The position numbers were made by a program, and so were the translations under genes. The notes beneath the pieces are model-generated. The model searched no databases. It was not told the origin of the DNA and saw nothing but the letters and a program-made list of their open reading frames with translations. This document shows, piece after piece, positions 8,444 to 16,809 of a DNA stretch of 64,000 nt. Origin of the DNA: Mucilaginibacter sp. UR6-1 (lineage in GTDB: Bacteria; Bacteroidota; Bacteroidia; Sphingobacteriales; Sphingobacteriaceae); contig NZ_JAJIWP010000007.1 in NCBI RefSeq assembly GCF_020880975.1, positions 62,001-126,000 on the forward strand, written 5' to 3'. The first letter of the stretch is position 1. Each line of letters begins with the position of its first letter.

Positions 8444-8737
8444 TTATTCAACCTTATCTCTCAGTTGATCTTTAGGTATATAAACCCTTTTGCCTTTTTT
8501 GTTGATATAATAATAGGCTGAGTTTTTATCGATAAAGATGGTTTCGTTATTTGGTCCGGCTTTGCCATGGTATTTTTTATCTACCACTGATGAAGCACCT
8601 TTTGAAGCTACTTCGGCAGTTTTATTGCCTACTTTTTTGGCCGTCTTTTTTACATCCTGTCCTACACTTTGCGCATGGCCGTATGATGAGGCTAACAAGC
8701 CTGCCGCTACTACAGCGGCTTTTAGTATATTTTTCAT
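8444..8737 (-). CDS. Small exported protein with C-terminal basic YYY-I motif
   Basis: A 97-residue protein with a clear signal peptide (hydrophobic run ending SSYGHAQ). The middle is Lys/Val/Ala-rich (VKKTAKKVGNKTAEVASKG) and probably helical. The end reads GPNNETIFIDKNSAYYYINKKGKRVYIPK, split here as TIFIDKNSAYYYI and KKGKRVYIP. This resembles a short basic repeat domain found in many small Bacteroidota exported proteins (similar to the PBCV basic adaptor motif), but I cannot confirm the match. Function unknown. It lies 25 bp downstream of gpsA on the same strand and may share its transcript. Confidence 0.7.
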   Translation of the reverse strand: MKNILKAAVVAAGLLASSYGHAQSVGQDVKKTAKKVGNKTAEVASKGASSVVDKKYHGKAGPNNETIFIDKNSAYYYINKKGKRVYIPKDQLRDKVE

Positions 8738-8762
8738 GGTATCAGATAATTAAGTTGTTTTA

Positions 8763-9770
8763 TTAACTCAATTTCTCTGCCAAGTTTTTCATCTCCGCAA
8801 CCGGCGATTTTTTTTGATACAGTATAGCATACACAGCGTTACAAATAGGCATACTTACTTTGTATTGTTTGTTTACCTGGTACAGGCAATTAATGGCGTA
8901 ATAGCCTTCGGCAACCATGTTCATTTCAAGTTGAGCCGATGTTACGGTGTAGCCTTTGCCTATCATGTTACCAAAGGTGCGGTTGCGGCTAAATTGCGAG
9001 TATGCGGTAACCAGCAGATCGCCCAGGTAGGCGCTTTCCTTTATATCCCGGTCAATAGGGTGTACAGCATCCAAAAAGTCTTTTAACTCACGTATGGCGT
9101 TTGATATTAGTACCGCCTGAAAGTTATCACCATAACCTACACCATGGCAAATACCACTGGCAACGGCATAAATATTTTTAAGCACGGCTGCCCACTCGGT
9201 GCCATATATATCGTCAGACACGATGGTTTTCAGATAGCGATTGCTGAACATACCGGCAAATTCAGCGGCCAGTTCATTATCCTGCGAAGCGATGGTTAAG
9301 TAAGATAATTTTTCAAGCGCAACCTCCTCAGCATGGCATGGCCCGCTGATAACCAGTATGTCGCTAACCGGTACCCGGTAATGCTGTTGTAAAAACTCAC
9401 CTATGATCTGGTTCTCATCCGGCACAATCCCCTTAATGGCCGATATGATCTTTTTCCCTTTCAGATCATCAGCCGTAATACCTTTAAGCGCTTCTTTTAA
9501 AAATGCGGCAGGAACGTTAAGCAATATAAGATCGGCCGCCATAATGATGGTTTTTATATCCGATGAGATATTAGCTGCCGGTACTTTTATTTCAACCGAG
9601 CTTAAATAATTAGGGTTATGCCCAAATTTATGGATGTGCTCCACCGCTTCGCCATTACGCATCCACCAGAATATCTCTTTTGGGGTAGTATTATCAGTCA
9701 GTATCTTGATGTTAGCCGTTGCCCAGCTACCGCCACCAATTACCGCTATTTTTTTAGGTTGCTTTTGCAT
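8763..9770 (-). CDS. gpsA: NAD(P)-dependent glycerol-3-phosphate dehydrogenase
   Basis: A 335-residue enzyme that reduces dihydroxyacetone phosphate to sn-glycerol 3-phosphate for phospholipid synthesis. The N-terminal Rossmann motif is IAVIGGGSWATA. It continues with KKIISAIKGIVPDE, the VISGPCHAEEVA segment, the catalytic Lys region AAVLKNIYAVASGICHG (with GYGDNFQA after it), and FSRNRTFGNMIGKGY near residue 265. These are the GpsA landmarks in order, and the length is normal. The usual GPS/GPT at the substrate loop is SGPCHAEE, which is present. It stands upstream of the small exported protein; a repeat element lies between it and serS. Confidence 0.95.
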   Translation of the reverse strand: MQKQPKKIAVIGGGSWATANIKILTDNTTPKEIFWWMRNGEAVEHIHKFGHNPNYLSSVEIKVPAANISSDIKTIIMAADLILLNVPAAFLKEALKGITADDLKGKKIISAIKGIVPDENQIIGEFLQQHYRVPVSDILVISGPCHAEEVALEKLSYLTIASQDNELAAEFAGMFSNRYLKTIVSDDIYGTEWAAVLKNIYAVASGICHGVGYGDNFQAVLISNAIRELKDFLDAVHPIDRDIKESAYLGDLLVTAYSQFSRNRTFGNMIGKGYTVTSAQLEMNMVAEGYYAINCLYQVNKQYKVSMPICNAVYAILYQKKSPVAEMKNLAEKLS

Positions 9771-9904
9771 TACAAATAAAATGAGCCTCCGCCCAAAATG
9801 TTTTACACCATCTAAAAGCAGGACAACAAAGTAATGAAATATATTTCAGAGGGAGAAAAAGAGTACCCTTTCTAAATCCTCACAGAAAAGAGGTTTCAAA
9901 AAAT

Positions 9905-9984
9905 ACGTCATTGCGAGGTACGAAGCAATCTGCTTATATAATGTAGTTTTTCAGAGATTGCTTCACTATCGTTCGCAATGACGT
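9905..9984. repeat. REP-like imperfect palindrome
   Basis: Left arm 9905-9931 (ACGTCATTGCGAGG then CGAAGCAATCT) and right arm 9955-9984 (AGATTGCTTC then TTCGCAATGACGT) are inverted copies with a few differences around the inner part. This is the CGTCATTGCGA...GAAGCAATC type of intergenic palindrome found dispersed in many bacteria. It occupies most of the 231-bp gap between gpsA and serS; no other element is seen there. Confidence 0.75.
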
Positions 9985-10001
9985 AAAAAGTAAAAAAAGA
10001 A

Positions 10002-11273
10002 TTACCTAATCCAGTCAAACTTGGTGTAAGGCACCAATACCTCAGGTATTTTAATGCCATCCTCAGTTTGGTTATTTTCTAACAGCGTAGCTACAATTCG
10101 CGGCAAGGCCAGCGCACTGCCATTCAGCGTGTGTGCCAGTTGTGTTTTGCCCTCGGCATTGCGGAAACGCAGTTTAAGGCGGTTGCTTTGAAAGGTTTCA
10201 AAGTTTGATACTGATGATACTTCCAGCCAGCGTTGTTGCGCGGCGCTCCAGGTTTCCATATCATAAGTTAAGGCTGATGCAAAGCCCATATCACCACCAC
10301 AAAGGCGCAGCACACGGTAAGGCAAACCAAGCTTTTGCAGCAGGCCTTGCACGTGGGTGCTCATATCCTCTAACACACTGTATGATGTATCCGGATGTAC
10401 TACTTGTACTATCTCTACCTTATCAAACTGGTGCAGGCGGTTCAACCCGCGTACGTGCGCACCGTATGAGCCCGCCTCGCGACGGAAACATGGCGTGTAA
10501 CCGCAGTTTTTCACCGGCAGTTCTTCGCCTTTTAATATCACATCGCGGTACAGGTTGGTTACCGGCACTTCGGCGGTGGGTATCAGGTACAGGTTATCTA
10601 CGCCTGCATGGTACATTTGTCCTTCCTTATCGGGCAGTTGCCCGGTACCAAAGCCTGATGCTTCGTTAACAAGCAGGGGTACTATCACTTCGCTATAGCC
10701 GCCTTTTTCAGCCTCATCTAAAAAGAAAGCAATGAGCGCGCGTTGCAGTTTGGCTCCTTTGCCTTTATAAACCGGGAAACCGGCACCGGTTATTTTAACG
10801 CCCAGTTCAAAATCTATCAAATTATATTTAGCGGCCAGTTCCCAGTGCGGCTGGGCATTGCCCGGCAGCTCCGGCTTTGCGCCATGCTCAAGCACAATTT
10901 CGTTCTCCTCGGGCGTTAAGCCTTTGGGTACCGAGCTGTGCGGCAGGTTAGGCAGCAATACCAGCTTTTGCTGCAGCTCAGCCTCGAGGGCGGCAAGCTG
11001 CTCGCCGTATTGTTTTATATCTTCCTTCCATTTACCGGTGCTGGCTTTAATGGCTTCGGCTTCTTCCTTTTGGCCGGTGCGCATTAGCTCACCAATTTTT
11101 TTGGCGGCGGCATTTGCTTCGGCGGATACACTGTCGGACAGGTTTTGGGTTTGCCTGCGTTTTTCGTCAAGCTCAATAATGTTGTCAACCAGTTCGGGCT
11201 GCTTAAAATTTTTAACAGCCAGGCGTTCCAGCACTTGTTCCCTGTTCTCGCGGATGTAATTTACCTGAAGCAT
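10002..11273 (-). CDS. serS: Serine--tRNA ligase
   Basis: A 423-residue class II aminoacyl-tRNA synthetase. The first ~110 residues form the long antiparallel coiled coil that grips the tRNA-Ser variable arm (RENREQVLERLAVKN, many K/E/A heptads). The catalytic core shows TAEVPVTNLYRD, motif 2 CFRREAGSYGAHVRGLNR with HQFDKVE, and motif 3 TLNGSALALPRIVATLLEN. Start MLQVNYIRE fits the family. An AT dinucleotide run and a TATCTTTG promoter box lie just upstream, so it does not depend on the broken deacetylase gene before it. Confidence 0.97.
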   Translation of the reverse strand: MLQVNYIRENREQVLERLAVKNFKQPELVDNIIELDEKRRQTQNLSDSVSAEANAAAKKIGELMRTGQKEEAEAIKASTGKWKEDIKQYGEQLAALEAELQQKLVLLPNLPHSSVPKGLTPEENEIVLEHGAKPELPGNAQPHWELAAKYNLIDFELGVKITGAGFPVYKGKGAKLQRALIAFFLDEAEKGGYSEVIVPLLVNEASGFGTGQLPDKEGQMYHAGVDNLYLIPTAEVPVTNLYRDVILKGEELPVKNCGYTPCFRREAGSYGAHVRGLNRLHQFDKVEIVQVVHPDTSYSVLEDMSTHVQGLLQKLGLPYRVLRLCGGDMGFASALTYDMETWSAAQQRWLEVSSVSNFETFQSNRLKLRFRNAEGKTQLAHTLNGSALALPRIVATLLENNQTEDGIKIPEVLVPYTKFDWIR

Positions 11274-11277
11274 TTTC

Positions 11278-11292
11278 TATATATATATATAT
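11278..11292. repeat. AT dinucleotide run in the serS leader
   Basis: About seven TA units lie 5-19 nt upstream of the serS start codon and downstream of its putative promoter, so the run would be in the 5' UTR. Length change by slippage could alter leader length. Confidence 0.6.
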
Positions 11293-11301
11293 GATTTTTG
11301 G

Positions 11302-11309
11302 CAAAGATA
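11302..11309 (-). promoter_or_regulatory. Putative -7 box for serS
   Basis: The minus strand reads TATCTTTG, matching TAnnTTTG, 28 nt before the serS ATG. The -33 element is not clear. Confidence 0.4.
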
Positions 11310-11314
11310 TAAAC

Positions 11315-11948
11315 TTAAAGTGTTTGCACGGGCAGCAACTCAAATGTATAACCCTGGCTTTTCCACAGGCCCAGCGCGCGGGGCAGTACATATTCCAGGC
11401 GGTTAAAAGCCTTCAGACTATCATGAAATACCACGATGGAGCCGGGCTTTGTATATTTGATGGTTTTTTTAAAGCAGCGTTCAGGTTTAAGCGTCATGTC
11501 AAAATCGCCGCTCAATACATCCCACATAATAAATATCCAGGTTAGGGTTAAGCGCCTTTAACCTTGCCGCCTGTGATCGTTTGATACGCCCATAGGGGGG
11601 GCGAAACAGGTTGGTATGCAGCAATTCATCTGCCTTGCTGAAATTTTGTATGTAGGTATCATCATCAGTTTTCCAGCCTTTAAGGTGGTTAAAGGTATGG
11701 TTACCTATGGCATGGCCATCGCGTTTTACCTGCTCAAATATGTCGGGATGTTTGCGTACATTATCGCCGATACAAAAAAAAGTAGCCCTGGCCTGGTACT
11801 CTTTTAAAATTTTTAACACATGCGGTGTAACAATGGGTATAGGTCCATCGTCAAAAGTCAAAAAAATGCTTCGGCCGCTCGTTTTTATATCCCATGTTAG
11901 TTTAGGATAAAGTAATTTAAGCAAACGAGGAGTTTTAAACAGGTACAT
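11315..11948 (-). pseudogene. Polysaccharide deacetylase, split by a single-base frameshift
   Basis: Two overlapping frames together make one NodB-type polysaccharide deacetylase of about 210 residues. The first (11948 down to 11499) has IFLTFDDGPIPIVTP with the metal-binding Asp pair, ATFFCIGDNV, GNHTFNHLKGW (the HxxxH metal site) and LFRPPYGRIKRSQ. It then runs out of register after LNPNLDI. Removing one base in the run read as GATATTTATTATG (about 11521-11535) restores IMWDVLSGDFD, GSIVVFHDS and the normal end in the second frame (11527 down to 11315). All catalytic motifs survive across the two frames. Either the gene is recently broken or there is a one-base sequence error. An intact enzyme would deacetylate a cell-envelope or external polysaccharide. 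Confidence 0.88.
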
Positions 11949-12028
11949 AGGTACAAATTAAGCTAAATGTTTCATTTTTAAAATATAAGTTGAGTACGGG
12001 TACGATCAATAGCCTTATTAAAACATTT

Positions 12029-13471
12029 ATGAACCAACATATACTCAAATATTCAAGGGTAATGCTCTTAATGCTGATATTATCTATACCGGCATCGGGT
12101 GTTTTTGCCCAGGAAAAAATAACGCTGCAGCGTGCTGTTGAATTAGCATTGGAGCGTAACCTTACCATTAAGCAGGCGCAATTTAATGAGGCGCTTACCA
12201 GCGAAGACCTCAAGCAATCGAAATATAACCGCCTGCCCGATCTGAATGTCAACACACAGGGATCATTCAACTGGGGCCGGAGTTTAGACCAATCTACCTA
12301 CTCGTTCACTAATCAGCGTATATTTACAGCTTTTGGTTCGTTAACATCGCAAATTGTATTGTACCAGGGCGGGCAGTTGCATAACCAGATCATTCAAAAT
12401 AAAATACAACTGGAGGCTGACCGCACGAATACAGCCAAGGTTAAGAACGATCTGATATTAAACGTGGTGACCACTTACCTTACCGTGCTCACCAACCAGG
12501 ATCTGGTTACGGCCGCTACGCAGCAGATAGACATATCAAAACAAACGCTTGACCGCGCCAACATCAGCTTTAAGGCGGGCAGCCAAACACTGGCCGACCT
12601 GTCGCAGGCTAAATCACAACTGGCAACAGCCGAACTTAATAATACCGATGCGCAAAACCAACTGGAGCTATCAATACTTACGCTTAAACAGTACATGGAA
12701 ATGTCGCCCGAAACTAATATAGTGGTTGAAAAGCCTGATATCAGCCAGCTATCGGTTAAATCTATATTTAACGCGCAGGATGTGCTGAACACCGCGCTTA
12801 ATGTAAACCCTGATGTACGCCTTGCCGAGTTGCAGCGCGATGTGTTAAAACAGGCGGTTAAGGTAGCCAAGGGTGCTTACTATCCAAGTTTGGTTTTATT
12901 CGCTACATTGGGTTCTAACTACTCAAGCATTTACCAGCGTCCGGGTCAGCCCTACGCTACCGGACAGTTTAACCCGATAGGGGTGGTTAATAACGCTACC
13001 CGTGATACGGTTGTTTCACCCGCCTTTGCTACTCCGTTTACAAAACCATCGGTTTTCGGGCAGTTGAGCGATAACTTTTACCAGTCAATAGGTGTAAGTT
13101 TATCCATACCCATCTTTAGGCGGTTTGCTACCCGCACTGCTGTACGTAAGGCAAAAATACAGTACCAGAACGCCGAAGTGCAGGCACAGCTATCGCGTAA
13201 TAACCTGAGCAAGATTATTTACCAGGCCGTATGGGATGCGCAGGCAGCCCAAAAGCGCTATGTATCGGCGCAACAAACCTACCAGGCCAATAAGGATGCT
13301 TATAACACTATATTAAAGCGATTTAATGTAGGTTTAGTAAATTCGCTTGATTTGAATACCTCATTAACCAATTTGAACAAGGCCGAGTTTGATATGATAC
13401 AGGCCCGTTACCAAATGGTATTCAGAAGCAAAGTGATAGATTATTACCTGGGGAACCCTATTACGTTATAA
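12029..13471 (+). CDS. TolC family outer membrane efflux protein
   Basis: A 480-residue outer-membrane channel of the OEP/TolC type. It has a signal peptide (VMLLMLILSIPASGVFAQ), then two related halves each starting with an EKITLQRAVELALERN-like helix and long Ala/Gln-rich helices (LDRANISFKAGSQTLADLSQAKSQL split across residues 190-215; second half VLNTALNVNPDVRLAELQRD). The C-terminus has FNVGLVNSLDLNTSLTNLN. An in-frame TTG at 11990 is possible, but ATG 12029 starts directly before the signal peptide. It lies 18 bp upstream of a MacA/HlyD-type adaptor, so the pair probably bridges an inner-membrane exporter to the outside. Confidence 0.9.
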   Translation: MNQHILKYSRVMLLMLILSIPASGVFAQEKITLQRAVELALERNLTIKQAQFNEALTSEDLKQSKYNRLPDLNVNTQGSFNWGRSLDQSTYSFTNQRIFTAFGSLTSQIVLYQGGQLHNQIIQNKIQLEADRTNTAKVKNDLILNVVTTYLTVLTNQDLVTAATQQIDISKQTLDRANISFKAGSQTLADLSQAKSQLATAELNNTDAQNQLELSILTLKQYMEMSPETNIVVEKPDISQLSVKSIFNAQDVLNTALNVNPDVRLAELQRDVLKQAVKVAKGAYYPSLVLFATLGSNYSSIYQRPGQPYATGQFNPIGVVNNATRDTVVSPAFATPFTKPSVFGQLSDNFYQSIGVSLSIPIFRRFATRTAVRKAKIQYQNAEVQAQLSRNNLSKIIYQAVWDAQAAQKRYVSAQQTYQANKDAYNTILKRFNVGLVNSLDLNTSLTNLNKAEFDMIQARYQMVFRSKVIDYYLGNPITL

Positions 13472-13489
13472 TATTATTGAATTGAAATT

Positions 13490-14827
13490 ATGGGAAAGAC
13501 TACAAAATATATTCTGATTATTGCCGGAGTACTTGTTGTACTGCTTGTTATAGGCAAAATGTCCGGCTTTTTAGGCGGGCCGAAAAAAACACAGGTAGCC
13601 ACCGAAAAGGCGGCTGAACGTACAATTACCGAATCTGTATCGGCAAGTGGCAAGGTAAAGCCGCATGTTGAGGTAAAAATAAGCGCCGAGGTATCAGGCG
13701 AGGTGGTTGACCTGCCGATAAAGGAAGGTGACGTGGTTAAAAAAGGCCAGTTGCTGTGCCGTATCCGGCCAGACATTCTGCAATCAGGCTATGAGCGTGC
13801 AGTGGCATCATACAACACCCAAAAGGCAAGCGTTGGCAACTCCGCGCAAATGCTTAAACAAGCCGAAGCGAACTTTAACAACCAGGCATCTATCTATAAA
13901 CGTAATAAAGAGCTTTATGATAGCAAAGTAGTTACTGCTGCCGAGTTTGAAACCGCGAAAGCCAACTACGAAAGCGCCAAAGCTAATTTTGAAGCCGCTA
14001 AACAAAGCGTTATAGGTGCTAAATTCGGTTTAGATCAGTCGCAGGCTTCAGTAAAGGAAGCGCAGGATAACCTGGCCAAAACCTCTATATATTCTCCGGT
14101 TGATGGTGTAGTATCAAAATTATCTATTGAAAAAGGTGAGCGTGTGCTGGGTACTATACAGATGGCAGGTACGGATATCATGACCATATCTGACGTTAAC
14201 GCGATGGATGTTAATGTTGATGTGAACGAGAACGACATTAACCGTGTAGCCGTTGGCAACGAATCGGATATTGAGGTGGATGCTTTTCTGGGTAAAAAAT
14301 TCAAGGGTAAAGTGATCGAGATAGGCAGCTCGGCCAACGTGGTAGGTACCAATGCCGATCAGGTGACCAACTTTACAGTTAAGGTACGCATCAACCCCGA
14401 ATCGTACAAAGCACTGATGAATGATAAATCAGGCAGCCCGTCACCTTTCCGCCCGGGACTGACCGCAACGGTTGAGATAAAAACCAGTAATGTAAAAAGC
14501 CTGTCGGTGCCTATACAGTCAGTAACCACACGTGCCGACGAAAAGAAAAATGCCGCCGCCCCTAAAAAGGATGACGATGATGAAGATAAAAAGCTGACCG
14601 AGCCTGTAAAGGAGTATGTATTTGTTTACAACGCGGGTAAGGTAAAACAGGTGCAGGTAAAAACAGGTATACAGGATGATGCCTATATACAAATATTATC
14701 AGGCCTTAAAGCCGGCGAGGAAGTGGTATCGGCACCGTACTCATCCATCTCAAAAACATTAAAGGATAATGAGGAGGTTGAGAAGGTAGATAAATCAAAA
14801 CTCTTTGGTACCGAAGAGAAAAAATAG
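13490..14827 (+). CDS. Efflux periplasmic adaptor subunit (MacA/HlyD family)
   Basis: A 445-residue membrane fusion protein. One N-terminal membrane helix (ILIIAGVLVVLLVIGK) is followed by the first lipoyl half (VKISAEVSGEVVDLPIKEGD), a long Ala/Lys/Glu coiled-coil hairpin (residues ~105-190), the second lipoyl half (KTSIYSPVDGVVSKLSIEKGERV), a beta-barrel with MDVNVDVNENDINRV, and a membrane-proximal domain. A charged DDDDEDKKL stretch near residue 365 is an unusual acidic insertion. It is translated after the TolC homologue, but no ABC or RND pump gene follows: a terminator and pgi come next. The inner-membrane partner must be encoded elsewhere. Confidence 0.9.
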   Translation: MGKTTKYILIIAGVLVVLLVIGKMSGFLGGPKKTQVATEKAAERTITESVSASGKVKPHVEVKISAEVSGEVVDLPIKEGDVVKKGQLLCRIRPDILQSGYERAVASYNTQKASVGNSAQMLKQAEANFNNQASIYKRNKELYDSKVVTAAEFETAKANYESAKANFEAAKQSVIGAKFGLDQSQASVKEAQDNLAKTSIYSPVDGVVSKLSIEKGERVLGTIQMAGTDIMTISDVNAMDVNVDVNENDINRVAVGNESDIEVDAFLGKKFKGKVIEIGSSANVVGTNADQVTNFTVKVRINPESYKALMNDKSGSPSPFRPGLTATVEIKTSNVKSLSVPIQSVTTRADEKKNAAAPKKDDDDEDKKLTEPVKEYVFVYNAGKVKQVQVKTGIQDDAYIQILSGLKAGEEVVSAPYSSISKTLKDNEEVEKVDKSKLFGTEEKK

Positions 14828-14848
14828 TTTTAATTTATGTTTATATGT

Positions 14849-14883
14849 AAAGGGCCTGCTTATGCAGGCCCTTTGTTGTTTTT
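14849..14883 (+). terminator. Rho-independent terminator after the TolC/adaptor pair
   Basis: AAGGGCCTGC (14850-14859) pairs with GCAGGCCCTT (14864-14873) around a 4-nt loop, followed by TTGTTGTTTTT. Confidence 0.85.
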
Positions 14884-14959
14884 AGTAACTTATTTTTATG
14901 ATGAAACATCATCGTACAAGGCTTTTCACCACCGCGCAATCACACGGTTAAAATTTAAC

Positions 14960-14992
14960 GCCCTCCCTTGAAAGAGAGGGCTGGGGTGAGGC
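14960..14992. repeat. Half of a dispersed palindromic repeat next to pgi
   Basis: GCCCTC (14960-14965) and GAGGGC (14976-14981) form a small hairpin, followed by TGGGGTGAGG. On the minus strand it reads CCTCACCCCAGCCCTCTC, a pattern common in intergenic repeats of Bacteroidota. It ends 3 bp from the pgi stop codon. Only one arm is present, so it may be a remnant. Confidence 0.5.
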
Positions 14993-14995
14993 TCC

Positions 14996-16642
14996 TTATC
15001 TCCAGGCTTTATACTGGTTGATCAAGCCATTGGTTGATGCATCATGCGTGGTAACGTCGTCTGCAGTGCGTAATTCAGGCAGTATCTTACCGGCAAGTTG
15101 TTTGCCCAGTTCAACGCCCCATTGGTCAAAGCTGTAAATATTCCAGATGATGCCTTGTACAAATATCTTATGCTCATACATGGCTATCAGTGCGCCTAAG
15201 GTATGCGGCGTTATTTTTTTAACTAATATAGAATTGGTTGGGCGGTTGCCTTCAAATACCTTGAATGGTGCCAATACCGCTATCTCGGCATCGCTCTTGC
15301 CTTGTGCCTTTAGTTCGGCTACCACCTCTTCTTCGGTCTTACCGTTCATCAAGGCTTCGGTTTGGGCAAAAAAGTTTGATAGGAGTAAAGTATGATGCTC
15401 GCCAACCGGGTTATGCGTTTGTGCCGGAGCTATAAAATCGCAGGGAATCAACTTAGTACCCTGGTGGATCAGTTGATAAAAAGCGTGCTGGCCGTTTGTG
15501 CCCGGCTCACCCCAGATAACCGGACCGGTTGAGTAATCAACCGGCTTGCCGTTGCGGTCAACATACTTGCCGTTGCTTTCCATGTCGCCTTGCTGAAAGT
15601 ACGCTGCAAAACGGTGCATATATTGGTCATATGGTAAAATGGCTTCGGTTTCTGATTCAAAGAAGTTATTGTACCAAATGCCTAACAAGGCTAATATAAC
15701 CGGTACGTTCTGTTCAAACTCAGTATTACGGAAATGGTTATCCATAGCATGTGCACCGCCAAGCAGCTCCTCAAAGTTATCAAAGCCAATGCTCAGGGAA
15801 ATTGATAAGCCAATAGCGCTCCACAGCGAATAACGGCCGCCTACCCAATCCCAAAAACCGAACATGTTAGCGGTATCGATACCGAATTTGCCTACAGCAT
15901 CGGCATTTGTTGATAGCGCCGCGAAATGTTTGGCAACATCAGCTTCAACCGCGCTGCTCTCTAAAAACCAACCGCGGGCAGTATGGGCGTTAGCCATGGT
16001 TTCCTGCGTGGTAAAGGTTTTTGAGGCGATCAGGAACAAGGTAGTTTCCGGATTAACCGTTTTCAATGTTTCGGCAATATGCGTACCGTCAACGTTTGAT
16101 ACAAAGTGCAGATTCAGATGGTTTTTATAAGCTTTTAACGCTTCGGTAACCATTACCGGCCCAAGGTCTGATCCGCCGATACCGATGTTCACCACATCAG
16201 TAATTGGTTTGCCGGTATAGCCTTTCCACTCCCCGCTGATTACCGCGTTGCTAAACTCCTTCATGTGCTGCAGCACTGCATTTACATCAGGCATTACATC
16301 TTTACCGCCGGCCAAAACAGGGGTGTTGCTGCGGTTACGCAGGGCAGTATGTAAAACCTCACGACCTTCGGTAGCGTTTATCTTTTCGCCGTTGAACATG
16401 GCCTCGATGGCATCCTTAACGCCGCATTCTTTTGCCAGTTGTATCAACAGGGCAATGGTTTCATCGTCAATACGGTTTTTGGAGTAATCAAGTAATATCT
16501 CCTCAAATTGAACAGAGAACTTACTGAAACGATCGGCATCACCGGCAAAAAGCTCACGCAGGCTTTTAGGGGCAATATCAATGTAATGATCAGTAAGGTA
16601 CTTGAACGCGTTGGTTGTGGTAAAATCAGTTGAAGGCAGCAT
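14996..16642 (-). CDS. pgi: Glucose-6-phosphate isomerase
   Basis: A 548-residue enzyme that interconverts glucose 6-phosphate and fructose 6-phosphate. The signatures are all present: NIGIGGSDLGPVMVTEAL near residue 150, LIASKTFTTQETMANA, GFWDWVGGRYSLWSAIGL near 265, QQGDMESNGKYVDRNG, the GTNGQHAFYQLIHQGT catalytic Glu/His region near 385, and QGIIWNIYSFDQWGVELGK near 500. Length is that of the long bacterial form. It is transcribed alone on the minus strand; a TAAATTTG box lies 20 bp upstream of its start. Confidence 0.98.
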   Translation of the reverse strand: MLPSTDFTTTNAFKYLTDHYIDIAPKSLRELFAGDADRFSKFSVQFEEILLDYSKNRIDDETIALLIQLAKECGVKDAIEAMFNGEKINATEGREVLHTALRNRSNTPVLAGGKDVMPDVNAVLQHMKEFSNAVISGEWKGYTGKPITDVVNIGIGGSDLGPVMVTEALKAYKNHLNLHFVSNVDGTHIAETLKTVNPETTLFLIASKTFTTQETMANAHTARGWFLESSAVEADVAKHFAALSTNADAVGKFGIDTANMFGFWDWVGGRYSLWSAIGLSISLSIGFDNFEELLGGAHAMDNHFRNTEFEQNVPVILALLGIWYNNFFESETEAILPYDQYMHRFAAYFQQGDMESNGKYVDRNGKPVDYSTGPVIWGEPGTNGQHAFYQLIHQGTKLIPCDFIAPAQTHNPVGEHHTLLLSNFFAQTEALMNGKTEEEVVAELKAQGKSDAEIAVLAPFKVFEGNRPTNSILVKKITPHTLGALIAMYEHKIFVQGIIWNIYSFDQWGVELGKQLAGKILPELRTADDVTTHDASTNGLINQYKAWR

Positions 16643-16662
16643 AATGATTTAAAGTTTTTTGA

Positions 16663-16670
16663 CAAATTTA
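16663..16670 (-). promoter_or_regulatory. Putative -7 box for pgi
   Basis: The minus strand reads TAAATTTG (TAnnTTTG consensus), 20 nt before the pgi ATG. No strong -33 element is visible. Confidence 0.4.
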
Positions 16671-16797
16671 GCTTTTTGCCTTTCTTATAAAAGTTTTTAA
16701 AGTAAACAGCACGTCACGTTTTTAACAGCAAGGTGTTAGGTGTGCATTTTTAAACTGATATAAAACCCTTTTACCCGTAGCCGCGTTTACAAATTTT

Positions 16798-16805
16798 TAT
16801 ATTTG
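16798..16805 (+). promoter_or_regulatory. Putative -7 box for prfB
   Basis: TATATTTG matches TAnnTTTG and ends 4 nt before the prfB ATG, so the transcript would start at or within a few bases of the start codon. No TTG is seen at the -33 distance. Confidence 0.4.
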
Positions 16806-16809
16806 CCGT

